From assembly GCF_900169715.1 (NCBI RefSeq), contig NZ_LT835161.1:1-64000 (forward strand): a stretch of DNA of 64,000 nt, written 5' to 3'. Shown here in pieces: positions 43,238-52,630 of this stretch (positions within the stretch are counted from its first letter, which is position 1; each line of letters begins with the position of its first letter). This stretch comes from Kocuria massiliensis. Lineage in GTDB: Bacteria > Actinomycetota > Actinomycetes > Actinomycetales > Micrococcaceae. Under the pieces are notes generated by a model, which saw nothing but the letters and a program-made list of their open reading frames with translations, searched no databases and had not been told where the DNA came from. A program made the translations under genes and the position numbers.

Positions 43238-44860
43238 ATGTCCTCAGAAGCACCCTCCGGAAAGCGCAACGGCACTTCCGGCAACGCTGGCGTCACGATC
43301 CACACCTCGACCTCCCCCGTCGTGTCCATGTCGAAGCAGGGCGCCTCCACCACCGTCGATCGAGACATCGCTCGGCAAGCCAAAGGGCTCAGCGCCGCCA
43401 GTATCGGTTTGGTGGGGGCGACCGTCATCGGCGTCTCCACCATTGCTCCGGCTTACACGTTGTCGGGTGCGCTCGGCCCGACCGTGTCGGTGGTCGGATT
43501 TCACCTCCCGGCTGTGTTCCTGCTCGGGTTCATCCCAATGTTGCTGGTCGCGCTGGGCTATCGAGAACTGAACTCGGCCATGCCGGATTCGGGAACCACC
43601 TTTACCTGGGCGACCAAAGCTTTCGGTCCCTGGGTGGGCTGGATGGGCGGCTGGGGTTTGTTGGCCTCCACGATTCTGGTGTTATCAAACCTCGCCGGAA
43701 TCGGTGTGGACTTCTTTTACCTACTGCTCTCCCAGATCTTCCATAACGACGCGATCGCGGATTTGACGCGCAACATTCCTCTCAACATCCTGACCTGCGT
43801 CGTGTTTATGACGGGGGCGTGTGTGGTTTCCTATCGCGGCGTCGAAGAGACCAAGAGATTCCAAATATTCCTCGTGAGTTTCCAGCTTCTCGTCATGCTC
43901 GCGTTCACCGTGGTGGCCTTCATCCACGTCGGAAATGGCACGGCTTTCGACGGTCATATGCCGAGCCTGGAATGGTTCAACCCCCTCCACATAGATTCCT
44001 TCTCCGCATTCTCGGCCGGCCTATCCCTCTCGGTCTTTATTTACTGGGGATGGGACACGGTGTTGACGCTCAATGAGGAAACCGAGGGTTCGGATAAGAC
44101 GCCGGGTCGGGCGGCTTTGCTCGTGATCGGCATCGTCGTCGTGCTGTACCTGCTGGTCGCGTGCGCAACGTTGGCATATTCCGGCGTCGGCGATGGTCAA
44201 CTTGGGCTCACCAACGGAAACATCCAGGAAAACGTGTTCGCCGCCTTGGCCACCCCCGTTCTGGGCCCGCTCGGAATTCTCATGTCCATCGCCGTGCTGA
44301 TGTCATCGATCGCGTCGTTGCAGTCGACGATGGTTTCTCCGGCCCGCACCATGCTCTCGATGAGCTACTACGGAGCGCTCCCTCAGCGGCTCTCCCGAAT
44401 TCACCCCAAATTCCAAACCCCGAGCGCCGCGACCGTCACGGCCACCGTCATCGCCACCTTGTTTTACGCGATCATGCGCGTGGTTTCGGAAGACGTCCTG
44501 TGGGACACGATTTCCGCGTTGGGTCTCATGGTCTGTTTCTACTACGGGCTGACGGCGCTCGCGTGCGTCTGGTACTTCCGCAAGACCGCCTTCTCCTCGG
44601 CGCGGACCATCCTGACCCAGTTCGTCGGGCCGCTGCTGGGCGGGGTCATGCTGTTGGTGTTCTTCGTGCAGACCACGATCGATTCTTTCGACCCGTCCTA
44701 CGGATCCGGTTCGTCCCTCTTTGGTATCGGCCTCGTTTTTTACCTTGGGATGGGCGTGCTCGTGTTGGGCGTCGTCGTGATGTTGTTGCTGTCCCGGAAG
44801 CTGCCGACCTTCTTCCGCGGTCAAAACGTCATCGCGCCGGGATCTGTGGATCAGTCGTGA
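43238..44860 (+). CDS. APC family amino acid/polyamine permease
   Basis: 540 aa, with TAGGAGG before the ATG. About twelve membrane spans; the N-terminal segment GLSAASIGLVGATVIGVSTIAPAYTL and the following GLGYRELNSAMPDSGTTFTWATKAFGPWVGWM are APC features. In context between the agmatine genes and putrescine oxidase, import of agmatine, putrescine or a related amine is likely. Lies 94 bases after the amidase gene and convergent to tetR. Confidence 0.85.
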   Translation: MSSEAPSGKRNGTSGNAGVTIHTSTSPVVSMSKQGASTTVDRDIARQAKGLSAASIGLVGATVIGVSTIAPAYTLSGALGPTVSVVGFHLPAVFLLGFIPMLLVALGYRELNSAMPDSGTTFTWATKAFGPWVGWMGGWGLLASTILVLSNLAGIGVDFFYLLLSQIFHNDAIADLTRNIPLNILTCVVFMTGACVVSYRGVEETKRFQIFLVSFQLLVMLAFTVVAFIHVGNGTAFDGHMPSLEWFNPLHIDSFSAFSAGLSLSVFIYWGWDTVLTLNEETEGSDKTPGRAALLVIGIVVVLYLLVACATLAYSGVGDGQLGLTNGNIQENVFAALATPVLGPLGILMSIAVLMSSIASLQSTMVSPARTMLSMSYYGALPQRLSRIHPKFQTPSAATVTATVIATLFYAIMRVVSEDVLWDTISALGLMVCFYYGLTALACVWYFRKTAFSSARTILTQFVGPLLGGVMLLVFFVQTTIDSFDPSYGSGSSLFGIGLVFYLGMGVLVLGVVVMLLLSRKLPTFFRGQNVIAPGSVDQS

Positions 44861-44910
44861 TGTCGGAGATCGGGCTGCTTGCGGTGTTGCGGGGGCGAAC
44901 TTTCGGTGGT

Positions 44911-45633
44911 TCAGGCGGCGGAGAGAGTCTCGCGCAGCCGCCCCTCAAGCCCGTCCATGATGCTGGTGAGGCCGACGTCGAGAGCCTCCTCGGCGGCTTC
45001 AGGCCCGCTGAGATGGGCACGGGCGGCGTACAGCCGGGACATCACCGGAAACTCGTCCTTCTGTTCACCGGGATAGTAGATGTCGGAGGGCGCGGCTGCA
45101 TCGATGGCGGTTCCGAGCAAGAACGACTCCAACGTCTCGACGACGCGCAACACTTGGTCTTCCGGCCAGCCTGCGGCGAGGAAACCCCTGGTCACGGCCT
45201 CATACATCACCAGGGTCTGAGGCGCTTCGGCCACCGGCGTCAGAGCGAGGGTTGCCACCACGGAGGGTTGGGCTGCAAAGGCCCGGTAGTACGAGCGAGC
45301 CCATTTCTCGACGGCGGTACGCCACGCGGATGCGGCTTCGGCAGGATCGGGCGCTCCGCCGGCGACCCGGTCCATGCGTCTCGCCAATCGATTCAGCGGG
45401 CGAACGTCGATGCCCCGGACGACGTCGTCCGAAATCTTCGCGAAAATCTCATCGCGAGATTCCACGTGGTTGTACAGCGAGGAGACCGCGACGCCAAGGC
45501 GCTTGGCCAGCATCGTCATCGTGAAATTTTCCCCGTTGGTCTCCATGAGATCCCGAGCCGTCCGCACGATCGTCTCGGAATTCAGGATGCTGCGGGGCGG
45601 TCGCCCTCGTCGTCTCGTCGCCTTGGTTTCCAC
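44911..45633 (-). CDS. TetR family regulator, probable repressor of the putrescine genes
   Basis: 240 aa from GTG 45633; a TTG at 45666 would add 11 residues. DNA-binding helix-turn-helix: MTMLAKRLGVAVSSLYNHVESRDEIFAKI, after the basic RRRGRPPRS N-terminus. The C-terminal part is a helical ligand-binding domain. It is divergent from putrescine oxidase; the gap holds a perfect palindrome, and a near copy precedes aguA. It probably represses both transcripts until a polyamine or aldehyde binds. The start codon is uncertain. Confidence 0.85.
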   Translation of the reverse strand: METKATRRRGRPPRSILNSETIVRTARDLMETNGENFTMTMLAKRLGVAVSSLYNHVESRDEIFAKISDDVVRGIDVRPLNRLARRMDRVAGGAPDPAEAASAWRTAVEKWARSYYRAFAAQPSVVATLALTPVAEAPQTLVMYEAVTRGFLAAGWPEDQVLRVVETLESFLLGTAIDAAAPSDIYYPGEQKDEFPVMSRLYAARAHLSGPEAAEEALDVGLTSIMDGLEGRLRETLSAA

Positions 45634-45692
45634 ACCGAAGACTTTACCCGGCGGAGATTTCCACAAAAACGTGGCAGTAGCCCCCTCCTCAC

Positions 45693-45721
45693 TTCACAAA
45701 GGTCAGAGGCACCGATAATAT
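45693..45721 (+). promoter_or_regulatory. Promoter candidate for putrescine oxidase
   Basis: TTCACA (45693-45698), 17-base spacer, TAATAT (45716-45721). The last base of the -10 box is the first base of the operator at 45721, a classic arrangement for repression. Confidence 0.55.
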
Positions 45722-45741
45722 AAACGAAACTGATTCGTTTA
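45721..45741. promoter_or_regulatory. TetR operator candidate between tetR and puo
   Basis: TAAACGAA-N5-TTCGTTTA, 21 bp with perfect 8-bp arms, overlapping the -10 box and the expected start of the puo transcript and 31 bases from its ATG. A related copy sits upstream of aguA at 40287-40307. Two sites of this kind, one adjacent to the regulator gene, strongly suggest a common TetR regulon. Confidence 0.75.
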
Positions 45742-45771
45742 GTACCAACGCATTCCCCGAAAGGTCGAATC

Positions 45772-47220
45772 ATGAACGCCAATCCCCATAATCCTCAGCA
45801 CTCCTCATGGACGGTCCGCGAGTCCGACGTCGTCGTGATCGGCGCGGGACCGTCCGGCTTGTCCGCTGCCACCAAGCTCCGTGAAGCCGGCAAGACCGTC
45901 ACCGTGGTGGAGGCCCGCGAGCGTGTGGGTGGGCGCACCTGGTCGAAGCACGTGGACGGCGCGTTCTTGGAGATCGGCGGTCAGTGGATTTCCCCGGATC
46001 AAACGGTGCTCTCAGACCTCGTCGAAGAACTCGGCTTGGGCACGTTCTCGCGCTACCGCGAGGGCAAAGGCATCTACCGCGCACCGGATGGAACGGTGAC
46101 GCAGTACACCGGCGAGATGTTCCCGGTTTCCCATGAGACCGAGCAGGAAATGCAGCGTTTGATCGACCTTCTGGACGATCTCGCGGCGGAGATCGGTCCG
46201 CACGAGCCTTGGGCTCACCCCCAATCGCGCGAGTTGGACACCATTTCCTTCCACCATTGGCTCCGGGAGCAATCGTCGGACGAAGAGGCCTGCAATAACA
46301 TCGGCCTTTTCGTGGCCGGTGGCATGCTCACCAAGCCTTCCCACGCCTTCTCCGCACTACAGGCCGTGCTGATGGCGGCCTCGGCGGGTTCGTTCTCGAA
46401 TCTTGTGGATGAAGATTTCATCTTGGATAAGCGCGTCATTGGTGGCATGCAGTCCGTCTCCGAGGCCATGGCGAAGCGCCTCGGGGGAGACGTCATCACG
46501 GGTCACCCTGTGCGGGTGTTGCGGTGGCAGGAAGAGGGCGAATACCCGGTTTTGGTCGAGGCTGAGGAATTCTCCGAATCGGGCGAGGCCACCGGTGCCG
46601 GCGTAATTGTGCATGCCCGCCGGGCAGTCGTCGCGGTTCCGCCCAACCTCTACAGCCGCATTTCCTACGTCCCGGCTCTCCCGCGTCGCCAACACCAGTT
46701 GCATCAGCATCAGTCCCTGGGCCTCGTTATTAAGGTGCACGCCGTGTACGAGACCCCGTTCTGGCGGGCTAAGGGCCTCTCCGGTACCGCATTCTCTGCC
46801 GATTCCCTGGTCCAGGAGGTCTACGACAACACCAACGTGGACCCTGCCACCGGCGAGGAAGAAGCGCGTGGAACCCTCGTGGGATTCGTGTCCGACGAAA
46901 AGGCGGACCACGTCTTCGCGATGTCCGAGCAGGAACGCAAGGAAGCCATCCTCGAATCCATCGCCGAACTGCTGGGCGAAGAAGCCAAGAACCCGGTGGT
47001 CTATTACGAGTCCGACTGGGGCAACGAAGAATGGACTCGTGGGGCCTACGCCGCGAGCTACGATCTCGGCGGTCTGCATCGTTACGGCATGGATCAGTCC
47101 GAGCCGGTCGGCCCGATCCACTGGTCCTGCTCGGATATTGCCGCGGAGGGCTACCAGCACGTTGACGGAGCCGTCCGGATGGGGCAAAAGACCGCCGCCG
47201 TTATTGTGGATTCACTATGA
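45772..47220 (+). CDS. puo: Putrescine oxidase (flavin monoamine oxidase)
   Basis: 482 aa, GAAAGG before the ATG. FAD-binding DVVVIGAGPSGLSAATKLREAG, the VVEARERVGGRTWSKHV ring and the monoamine oxidase LEIGGQWISPDQT segment; the C-terminal AEGYQHVDGAVRMGQKTA closes the FAD site. It resembles the putrescine oxidases of Kocuria and Rhodococcus. It converts putrescine, O2 and water to 4-aminobutanal, ammonia and H2O2. First gene of the block leading to GABA; its stop overlaps the next gene (ATGA). Confidence 0.9.
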   Translation: MNANPHNPQHSSWTVRESDVVVIGAGPSGLSAATKLREAGKTVTVVEARERVGGRTWSKHVDGAFLEIGGQWISPDQTVLSDLVEELGLGTFSRYREGKGIYRAPDGTVTQYTGEMFPVSHETEQEMQRLIDLLDDLAAEIGPHEPWAHPQSRELDTISFHHWLREQSSDEEACNNIGLFVAGGMLTKPSHAFSALQAVLMAASAGSFSNLVDEDFILDKRVIGGMQSVSEAMAKRLGGDVITGHPVRVLRWQEEGEYPVLVEAEEFSESGEATGAGVIVHARRAVVAVPPNLYSRISYVPALPRRQHQLHQHQSLGLVIKVHAVYETPFWRAKGLSGTAFSADSLVQEVYDNTNVDPATGEEEARGTLVGFVSDEKADHVFAMSEQERKEAILESIAELLGEEAKNPVVYYESDWGNEEWTRGAYAASYDLGGLHRYGMDQSEPVGPIHWSCSDIAAEGYQHVDGAVRMGQKTAAVIVDSL

Positions 47221-48110
47221 AATACGTCGTCGGCTATACCGCGGATCAGAAGGGACGCGACGCCCTGAATCTGGGCATCGCGCTCGCGCGGTCCATGAAT
47301 TCCGAGCTCGATGTGGTGCTCGTCCTCAAAGTGGAGGATGCCTACACCGGCGTGCTCCGGGGAATGGGCAACTACACGGAATTGGTGGAGCGTCAGGCCA
47401 AAGAGTGGCTGCGCGAGGCCGCCTCCCTGGTCCCGGAGGACGTCACCGCCAGATATCATCTGCGGCGTTCGGCGAATGTCGCGGCGGGTCTCATGGAGAT
47501 GGCTGAGGTCGTTAACGCCGGGGCGATCATCGTTGGTGGATCGTCGCACAGCATTTGGCTGTGGCACGGCATCGGATCGGTCGGCAATGCGTTGCTGCAC
47601 CGCGCCACGTTGCCGGTGATCATGGCCCCCAGTAGTTACAAAGAATCGACGTCGATCACCTCGATCGACTGCGCTGTTAGCCCCAAGGTGGACTCGATCG
47701 GCCTGGTTGAGGAAGCCATCGCGACCCTGAATCGCACGGAGTTGCCCGTTCGGCTGGTGTGCATGGTGAACGGTTCCTCCGCTGAAGACGACGGTCGCGC
47801 GCAAGCGGCGGTCGAGAAGCTCGTGGCCGATTCCAGCGTCCGTCCGGAGGAGCCCGAGAAGCTGAAGGTCGTCGTGGGTCATGGCCGCGGTATTGCGGAG
47901 GCCGTGGAATCGGTCGAGTGGGAGGAGGGCGCGATCCTGATGGCCGGTTCATCCAAGCTGGCTCAGCGCGGTGAACTCTTCCTGTCGACCACGACGACCG
48001 CGATACTCTCGCGCCTGCCGATCCCAGTGGTGGTGGTCCCACGCGACTACCACCCGGGGCGGTATGGCTCCGAGTCTCAACCGTGGACCGGTCAGATGAA
48101 GGCCATCTAG
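47217..48110 (+). CDS. Universal stress protein, tandem UspA domains
   Basis: 297 aa, two UspA-like halves. The first half starts KYVVGYTADQKGRDALNLGI and ends IIVGGSSHSIWLWHGIGSVGNALLHRATLPVIM; the second ends ILMAGSSKLAQRGELFLSTTTTAILSRLPIPVVVV, so both have the phosphate-binding G-x2-G-x-type loop in altered form. It is coupled to putrescine oxidase by ATGA. A Usp in such an operon is unusual; it may help against the peroxide the oxidase makes or sense nucleotide. Function inferred. Confidence 0.8.
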   Translation: MKYVVGYTADQKGRDALNLGIALARSMNSELDVVLVLKVEDAYTGVLRGMGNYTELVERQAKEWLREAASLVPEDVTARYHLRRSANVAAGLMEMAEVVNAGAIIVGGSSHSIWLWHGIGSVGNALLHRATLPVIMAPSSYKESTSITSIDCAVSPKVDSIGLVEEAIATLNRTELPVRLVCMVNGSSAEDDGRAQAAVEKLVADSSVRPEEPEKLKVVVGHGRGIAEAVESVEWEEGAILMAGSSKLAQRGELFLSTTTTAILSRLPIPVVVVPRDYHPGRYGSESQPWTGQMKAI

Positions 48111-48219
48111 CCCGGCCAGAGGCGATTCGGGCCGTTCTGGCATATCATGAAACAAATTTTTCCTAATGGTTAACGAGGGTACGATCCCTGCCATAGGACA
48201 CACGAAAGAGGTTGAGACC

Positions 48220-49695
48220 ATGGCCATCGATGTTGATGCTTTGCTCGCTCGCGTTCCCACCGGCTTGTTGATTGGAGGAACCTGGCGGGATGCCTCCGAC
48301 GGCGGCACGTACGACGTCGAAAACCCCGCAACCGGTGAGACGATCGCACGTTTGGCTTCGGGCACGAGCGACGACGCCCGTGCCGCTTTGGACGCTGCAT
48401 GCGAGGTTCAGGCCGAATGGGCCGCAACTCCCGCGCGGGAACGGTCCAACATCCTCCGGCGTGCTTTTGACCTGGTGCAAGAGCGCAAGGAAGAGTTCGC
48501 GACGCTCATGACCCTCGAGATGGGCAAGCCCCTGGCCGAGGCCCGCGGCGAGGTCGTTTATGGCGGTGAATTTCTTCGGTGGTTCTCGGAGGAAGCCGTT
48601 CGTGATTACGGTCGATACGCCCCAACGCCCGAGGGCAACCTGCGGATGTTGACGGTCCGCAAGCCGGTCGGCCCTTGCTTGCTCATCACGCCGTGGAATT
48701 TCCCGCTGGCCATGGGAACCCGGAAGGTCGCCCCTGCCGTGGCCGCTGGTTGCACGATGGTCCTCAAACCGGCCCGGCTTACCCCTTTGACGAGCCAATA
48801 CTTCGCTCAGACGATGCTCGACGCCGGTCTGCCGGCGGGTGTCCTCAACGTCGTCTCGGGTGCTTCGGCTTCGGCGATCTCCAATCCGATCATGGATGAT
48901 TCCCGGTTGCGTAAGGTCTCCTTCACAGGATCGACGGAGGTCGGCAAACAGCTGATGGCCAAGGCCGCGCAGAACGTGTTGCGCACCTCCATGGAGCTCG
49001 GTGGGAACGCGCCGTTCATTGTCTTCGAGGACGCTGACCTGGACGACGCCGTTGCTGGGGCGATGGGTGCCAAAATGCGGAATACCGGCGAGGCCTGCAC
49101 CGCGGCCAACCGGTTCCTCGTGCACGAATCCGTGGCCGAGGAATTCGGCCGGAAATTCGCCGCGAAGATTTCGGAGCTCACCATGGGTAACGGACTGGAC
49201 GAGAAAACCACCTGCGGTCCGCTCGTCGAGGCCAAGGCCTTGAAGTCCATTTCCGAGCTCGTCGACGACGCCACCGAACGCGGGGCGAAAGTGCTCGTCG
49301 GAGGGAAGGCAGGGGAGGGTGCCGGCTACTTCTACGAGCCGACCGTCCTGGCCGATGTGCCAAGCGACGCCCGAGTCATCACCGAGGAAATCTTCGGTCC
49401 GGTAGCACCCATCGTGACCTTCTCGACCGAAGAAGAAGCGATGAAGCTGGCCAATGCCACGGAGTTTGGTCTGGCCTCGTACGTGTACACGCAAGACATC
49501 TCGCGCATGTTCCGAGTCTCCGACCACCTCGATTTCGGCCTCATGGGCTTCAACGCGGGCGTTATCTCCAACGCGGCCGCGCCGTTCGGCGGAGTCAAAC
49601 AGTCCGGCTTGGGCCGCGAAGGCGGGGCCGAAGGCCTCGACGAATACACCACAATCCAATACATCGGCATCAAAGACCCCTACGCAGGGCACTGA
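48220..49695 (+). CDS. gabD: Succinate-semialdehyde dehydrogenase
   Basis: 491 aa from ATG 48220 (AGAGG 7 bases upstream; an ATG at 48166 is in frame but lacks a site). Aldehyde dehydrogenase fold: ITPWNFPLAMGTRKVAPA, FTGSTEVGKQL, catalytic glutamate in MELGGNAP, cysteine in NTGEACTAANR, and FGGVKQSGLGREGG. The LTMGNGLDEKTTCGPL segment is typical of the GabD branch. It oxidises succinic semialdehyde to succinate and may serve both the GABA route here and the HpaI product. Confidence 0.85.
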   Translation: MAIDVDALLARVPTGLLIGGTWRDASDGGTYDVENPATGETIARLASGTSDDARAALDAACEVQAEWAATPARERSNILRRAFDLVQERKEEFATLMTLEMGKPLAEARGEVVYGGEFLRWFSEEAVRDYGRYAPTPEGNLRMLTVRKPVGPCLLITPWNFPLAMGTRKVAPAVAAGCTMVLKPARLTPLTSQYFAQTMLDAGLPAGVLNVVSGASASAISNPIMDDSRLRKVSFTGSTEVGKQLMAKAAQNVLRTSMELGGNAPFIVFEDADLDDAVAGAMGAKMRNTGEACTAANRFLVHESVAEEFGRKFAAKISELTMGNGLDEKTTCGPLVEAKALKSISELVDDATERGAKVLVGGKAGEGAGYFYEPTVLADVPSDARVITEEIFGPVAPIVTFSTEEEAMKLANATEFGLASYVYTQDISRMFRVSDHLDFGLMGFNAGVISNAAAPFGGVKQSGLGREGGAEGLDEYTTIQYIGIKDPYAGH

Positions 49696-49738
49696 TACCC
49701 CCCCGACTTTCACCCAGATATTCAGTAGGAGGAACCTT

Positions 49739-51169
49739 ATGGTCACCCGACTCAAGAACTTCATCAACGGCGAATTCGTGGAATCTTCCGCGACGGAGAC
49801 CCTCGACATCGTCAGCCCCGTCACCGGTGAGACCGTCGCGGTCTCCCCGATTTCGACCGATCAGGACATTGACGCCGCCTACGCCGCGGCCGCGAAGGCC
49901 TTCACGACCTTCCGCAAGACGACTCCTTCGGAACGTCAAAAAATGTTGCTGGACCTTGCCGATGCCATGGAAGCCAACGCCCAGCGTCTGGCCGACGCCC
50001 AGTACCGAAACACCGGGCAGCCCCGGGAGACCATCCTCTCCGAGGAGGTCACCGGAGGCGCAGACCAGATTCGGTTCTTCGCCGGTGCTGCCCGTGCGCT
50101 CGAGGGGAAGGCCGCCACGGAGTACGTCGAGGACCACACCTCGTACGTACGCCGCGAGCCGATCGGCGTCGTCGGACAGGTCACTCCGTGGAACTACCCG
50201 CTGGACATGGCGATTTGGAAGCTCGGGCCGGCACTGGCCGCCGGGAACACGGTGGTCCTCAAGCCCTCCGACACCACCCCGGAATCCACCCTCGTTCTGG
50301 CCGAGCTGATCTCGGAGATTTTCCCCGCCGGCGTCGTGAATATCGTGTTGGGCGACGGACAGGTGGGCGCCAAGGTGGTGGGGCACAAGACCCCTCGCCT
50401 CGTCGCGATCACCGGATCCGTTCGGGCTGGTCGGGCCGTCGCTGAGTCTGCGGCGAAGGACCTCAAGCTGACCCATTTGGAGCTCGGCGGCAAGGCGCCC
50501 GCAGTCGTCTTCGCCGACGCCGATCTCGAGCGCACGGCCCAAATGCTCACGGAATTCGGATATTTCAACGCGGGGCAGGACTGCACCGCCGTGACCCGAG
50601 TGCTCGTTGAGGAGTCCGTAGCTCAGGAGTTCACCGCATTGTTGGTCAAGGCCGCCAAGGCGACCAAGACCGGTTCCGAGGACGACGCCGAGAATTATTA
50701 CGGCCCCCTCAACAATGTGAATCATTTCCGCACCGTCATGGGTAAGCTCGAAAACCTGCCCGAGCACGCGGTCGTTGAATGCGGCGGCAAGCAGCTGGGA
50801 GAAAAGGGCTTCTTCATCGAACCGACCGTGATTTCTGGCGTCCGCCAAGACGATCCGATCGTTCAGGAAGAGACCTTCGCTCCGGTCCTGACCGTGCAGA
50901 CGTTCACGAATGAGGAAGAGGCCCTCGAGCTGGCCAACGACGTCGACTACGCCTTGGCCTCCTCCGTGTGGACCTCGAATCACGGAACCGCGATGCGGGT
51001 CTCCCGTGACCTCGATTTCGGCTGCGTCTGGGTCAACACTCACGTGGTGCTCGCCGCGGAAATGCCGCACGGCGGATTCAAAGATTCCGGCCACGGCAAG
51101 GATTTGTCCATGTACGCCGTCGAAGAGTACACGCGCGTCAAGCACGTGATGCACGACCTCAGCGCCTAA
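49739..51169 (+). CDS. 4-aminobutyraldehyde dehydrogenase
   Basis: 476 aa from ATG 49739 with a strong TAGGAGGA site. Aldehyde dehydrogenase fold: VTPWNYPLDMAIWKLGPALAAG, catalytic glutamate in LELGGKAP and cysteine in NAGQDCTAVTR. It has the GQDC-type active site typical of aminobutyraldehyde/betaine-aldehyde dehydrogenases. It should oxidise 4-aminobutanal from putrescine oxidase to GABA, just ahead of the transaminase gene. Assignment to the substrate rests on context and the GQDC motif. Confidence 0.83.
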   Translation: MVTRLKNFINGEFVESSATETLDIVSPVTGETVAVSPISTDQDIDAAYAAAAKAFTTFRKTTPSERQKMLLDLADAMEANAQRLADAQYRNTGQPRETILSEEVTGGADQIRFFAGAARALEGKAATEYVEDHTSYVRREPIGVVGQVTPWNYPLDMAIWKLGPALAAGNTVVLKPSDTTPESTLVLAELISEIFPAGVVNIVLGDGQVGAKVVGHKTPRLVAITGSVRAGRAVAESAAKDLKLTHLELGGKAPAVVFADADLERTAQMLTEFGYFNAGQDCTAVTRVLVEESVAQEFTALLVKAAKATKTGSEDDAENYYGPLNNVNHFRTVMGKLENLPEHAVVECGGKQLGEKGFFIEPTVISGVRQDDPIVQEETFAPVLTVQTFTNEEEALELANDVDYALASSVWTSNHGTAMRVSRDLDFGCVWVNTHVVLAAEMPHGGFKDSGHGKDLSMYAVEEYTRVKHVMHDLSA

Positions 51170-51198
51170 CCGTACTTCGCCAGAAAGAGGCTTCATTC

Positions 51199-52539
51199 AT
51201 GACCGAGATTTCATACCGTCTCCCTCAGGAGATCCGACTCAACGGGCAGTTCCCCGGCCCCAAGTCGAAGGCCCTCGCTGATCGCCGCGCCAAGGTTGTG
51301 CCGGGCGGCGTGGCCTCGTCCGTTCCGGTGTACGCTGCCGACGCCGACGGCGGCGTGATCGTCGATGTCGACGGAAACTCGCTGGTTGACCTGGGCTCCG
51401 GCATCGCCGTGACCTCGGTCGGCGCATCCGCCCCGAAGGTCGTCGAGGCCGTTCAAGAGGCGTCGCAGCACTTTACGCACACCTGCTTCATGGTGACCCC
51501 GTACGAAGGGTACGTTGCGGTGGCGGAGAAGCTCGCCGAAGTCACCCCCGGTGATTTCGAGAAGCGTTCCGTGCTGTTCAACTCCGGTGCCGAGGCCGTG
51601 GAGAACGCCGTCAAGGTGGCTCGAGCGGCCACCGGGCGCAACGCCGTCGTCGTGTTCGACCATGCATATCACGGCCGCACGAACCTCACGATGGCGCTCA
51701 CGGCCAAGGCCGCGCCCTATAAGCGTGGGTTCGGTCCGTTCGCCTCTGAGGTGTACCGCGTGCCCATGAGCTACCCGTACCGCGAACCCGCGGAGATTGA
51801 CGGGAAGGAAGCCGCCGAGCGCGCGATTTTGCAGATCGAGAAGCAAATCGGCGGACAGGACGTTGCCGCGATTCTCATTGAGCCCATCCAGGGTGAGGGC
51901 GGATTCATCGTTCCGGAGGAAGGTTTCCTGCCTCGACTGGCCGAGTGGGCGCGTGAAAATGGCATCGTGTTCATCGCCGACGAGGTGCAGGCGGGATTCT
52001 GCCGCACGGGTAAGTGGTTCGCCGTCGATCACGAGGGAGTCGAACCCGACCTGGTGACGCTCGCTAAAGGCATCGCGGGAGGCATGCCGTTGTCCGCGGT
52101 GACCGGCCGTGCCGATCTGCTCGACGCCGTGGGCCCCGGTGGCCTGGGTGGCACATACGGCGGCAACCCCGTTGCGTGCGCCGCCGCCTTGGCCTCGATC
52201 GAGACCATGGAGGAGTGGAACCTCAACGAACGCGCCGCCTCTATTGAGAAGTCGGTTCGCAGCGCGCTCGAACCGTTGGTCGATGAACTCGACATCGTGG
52301 GTGAAGTGCGTGGCCGTGGCGCCATGATGGCCGTGGAGCTGGTTTCGGATTCCGTGTCCAAAAAGCCGCATCCCTCAGCCGCGAAGGATATTGCGGCCTA
52401 CTGCCTCGAACGCGGCGTCGTAATCCTGACCTGTGGAACGTACGGAAATATCATCCGTTTGCTTCCCCCGCTCACGATCGGCGACGACCTCCTCGACGAG
52501 GCCTTGGCAGTTCTCGTGGAGGGCATCCGCTCGGTCTAA
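51199..52539 (+). CDS. gabT: 4-aminobutyrate aminotransferase
   Basis: 446 aa, AAGAGG upstream. Class III PLP aminotransferase: FNSGAEAVENAVKVARAATG, FDHAYHGRTNLTMALTAK, IADEVQAGFCRTGKWFA and the PLP-binding lysine in VTLAKGIAGGMPLSA. It transfers the amino group of GABA to 2-oxoglutarate, giving succinic semialdehyde for GabD. Together with the three preceding enzymes it forms a full putrescine-to-succinate route. A hairpin follows the stop. Confidence 0.92.
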   Translation: MTEISYRLPQEIRLNGQFPGPKSKALADRRAKVVPGGVASSVPVYAADADGGVIVDVDGNSLVDLGSGIAVTSVGASAPKVVEAVQEASQHFTHTCFMVTPYEGYVAVAEKLAEVTPGDFEKRSVLFNSGAEAVENAVKVARAATGRNAVVVFDHAYHGRTNLTMALTAKAAPYKRGFGPFASEVYRVPMSYPYREPAEIDGKEAAERAILQIEKQIGGQDVAAILIEPIQGEGGFIVPEEGFLPRLAEWARENGIVFIADEVQAGFCRTGKWFAVDHEGVEPDLVTLAKGIAGGMPLSAVTGRADLLDAVGPGGLGGTYGGNPVACAAALASIETMEEWNLNERAASIEKSVRSALEPLVDELDIVGEVRGRGAMMAVELVSDSVSKKPHPSAAKDIAAYCLERGVVILTCGTYGNIIRLLPPLTIGDDLLDEALAVLVEGIRSV

Positions 52540-52564
52540 GCCCGAGAAGCCCCGAACATCACGA

Positions 52565-52604
52565 CGACGGTGCGCGACCTTCCGAGGGAGGGAGCGCACC
52601 GTCG
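52565..52604 (+). terminator. Hairpin between gabT and gabP
   Basis: CGACGGTGCGC (52565-52575) pairs perfectly with GCGCACCGTCG (52594-52604), 11 bp. There is no T-tract, so partial termination or RNA protection is as likely as full termination. It lies 26 bases after the gabT stop. Confidence 0.55.
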
Positions 52605-52630
52605 ACGTATGTGAAGTAAAAGGACGTGTC

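Noticed and set aside
44161-45723. 520-residue plus-strand open frame
   Set aside because: It runs out of frame through the APC permease and antisense to the TetR gene; composition is Arg/His/Gly-rich as in high-GC shadow frames, with no family motif.
48114-48141. Terminator after the universal stress protein gene
   Set aside because: Only a 6-bp GCCAGA/TCTGGC stem with a large loop; the T-rich tract is 13 bases farther on. Too weak to call.
48163-51196. Two long minus-strand frames (553 and 508 residues)
   Set aside because: Antisense to gabD and the aminobutyraldehyde dehydrogenase; no recognisable domain.
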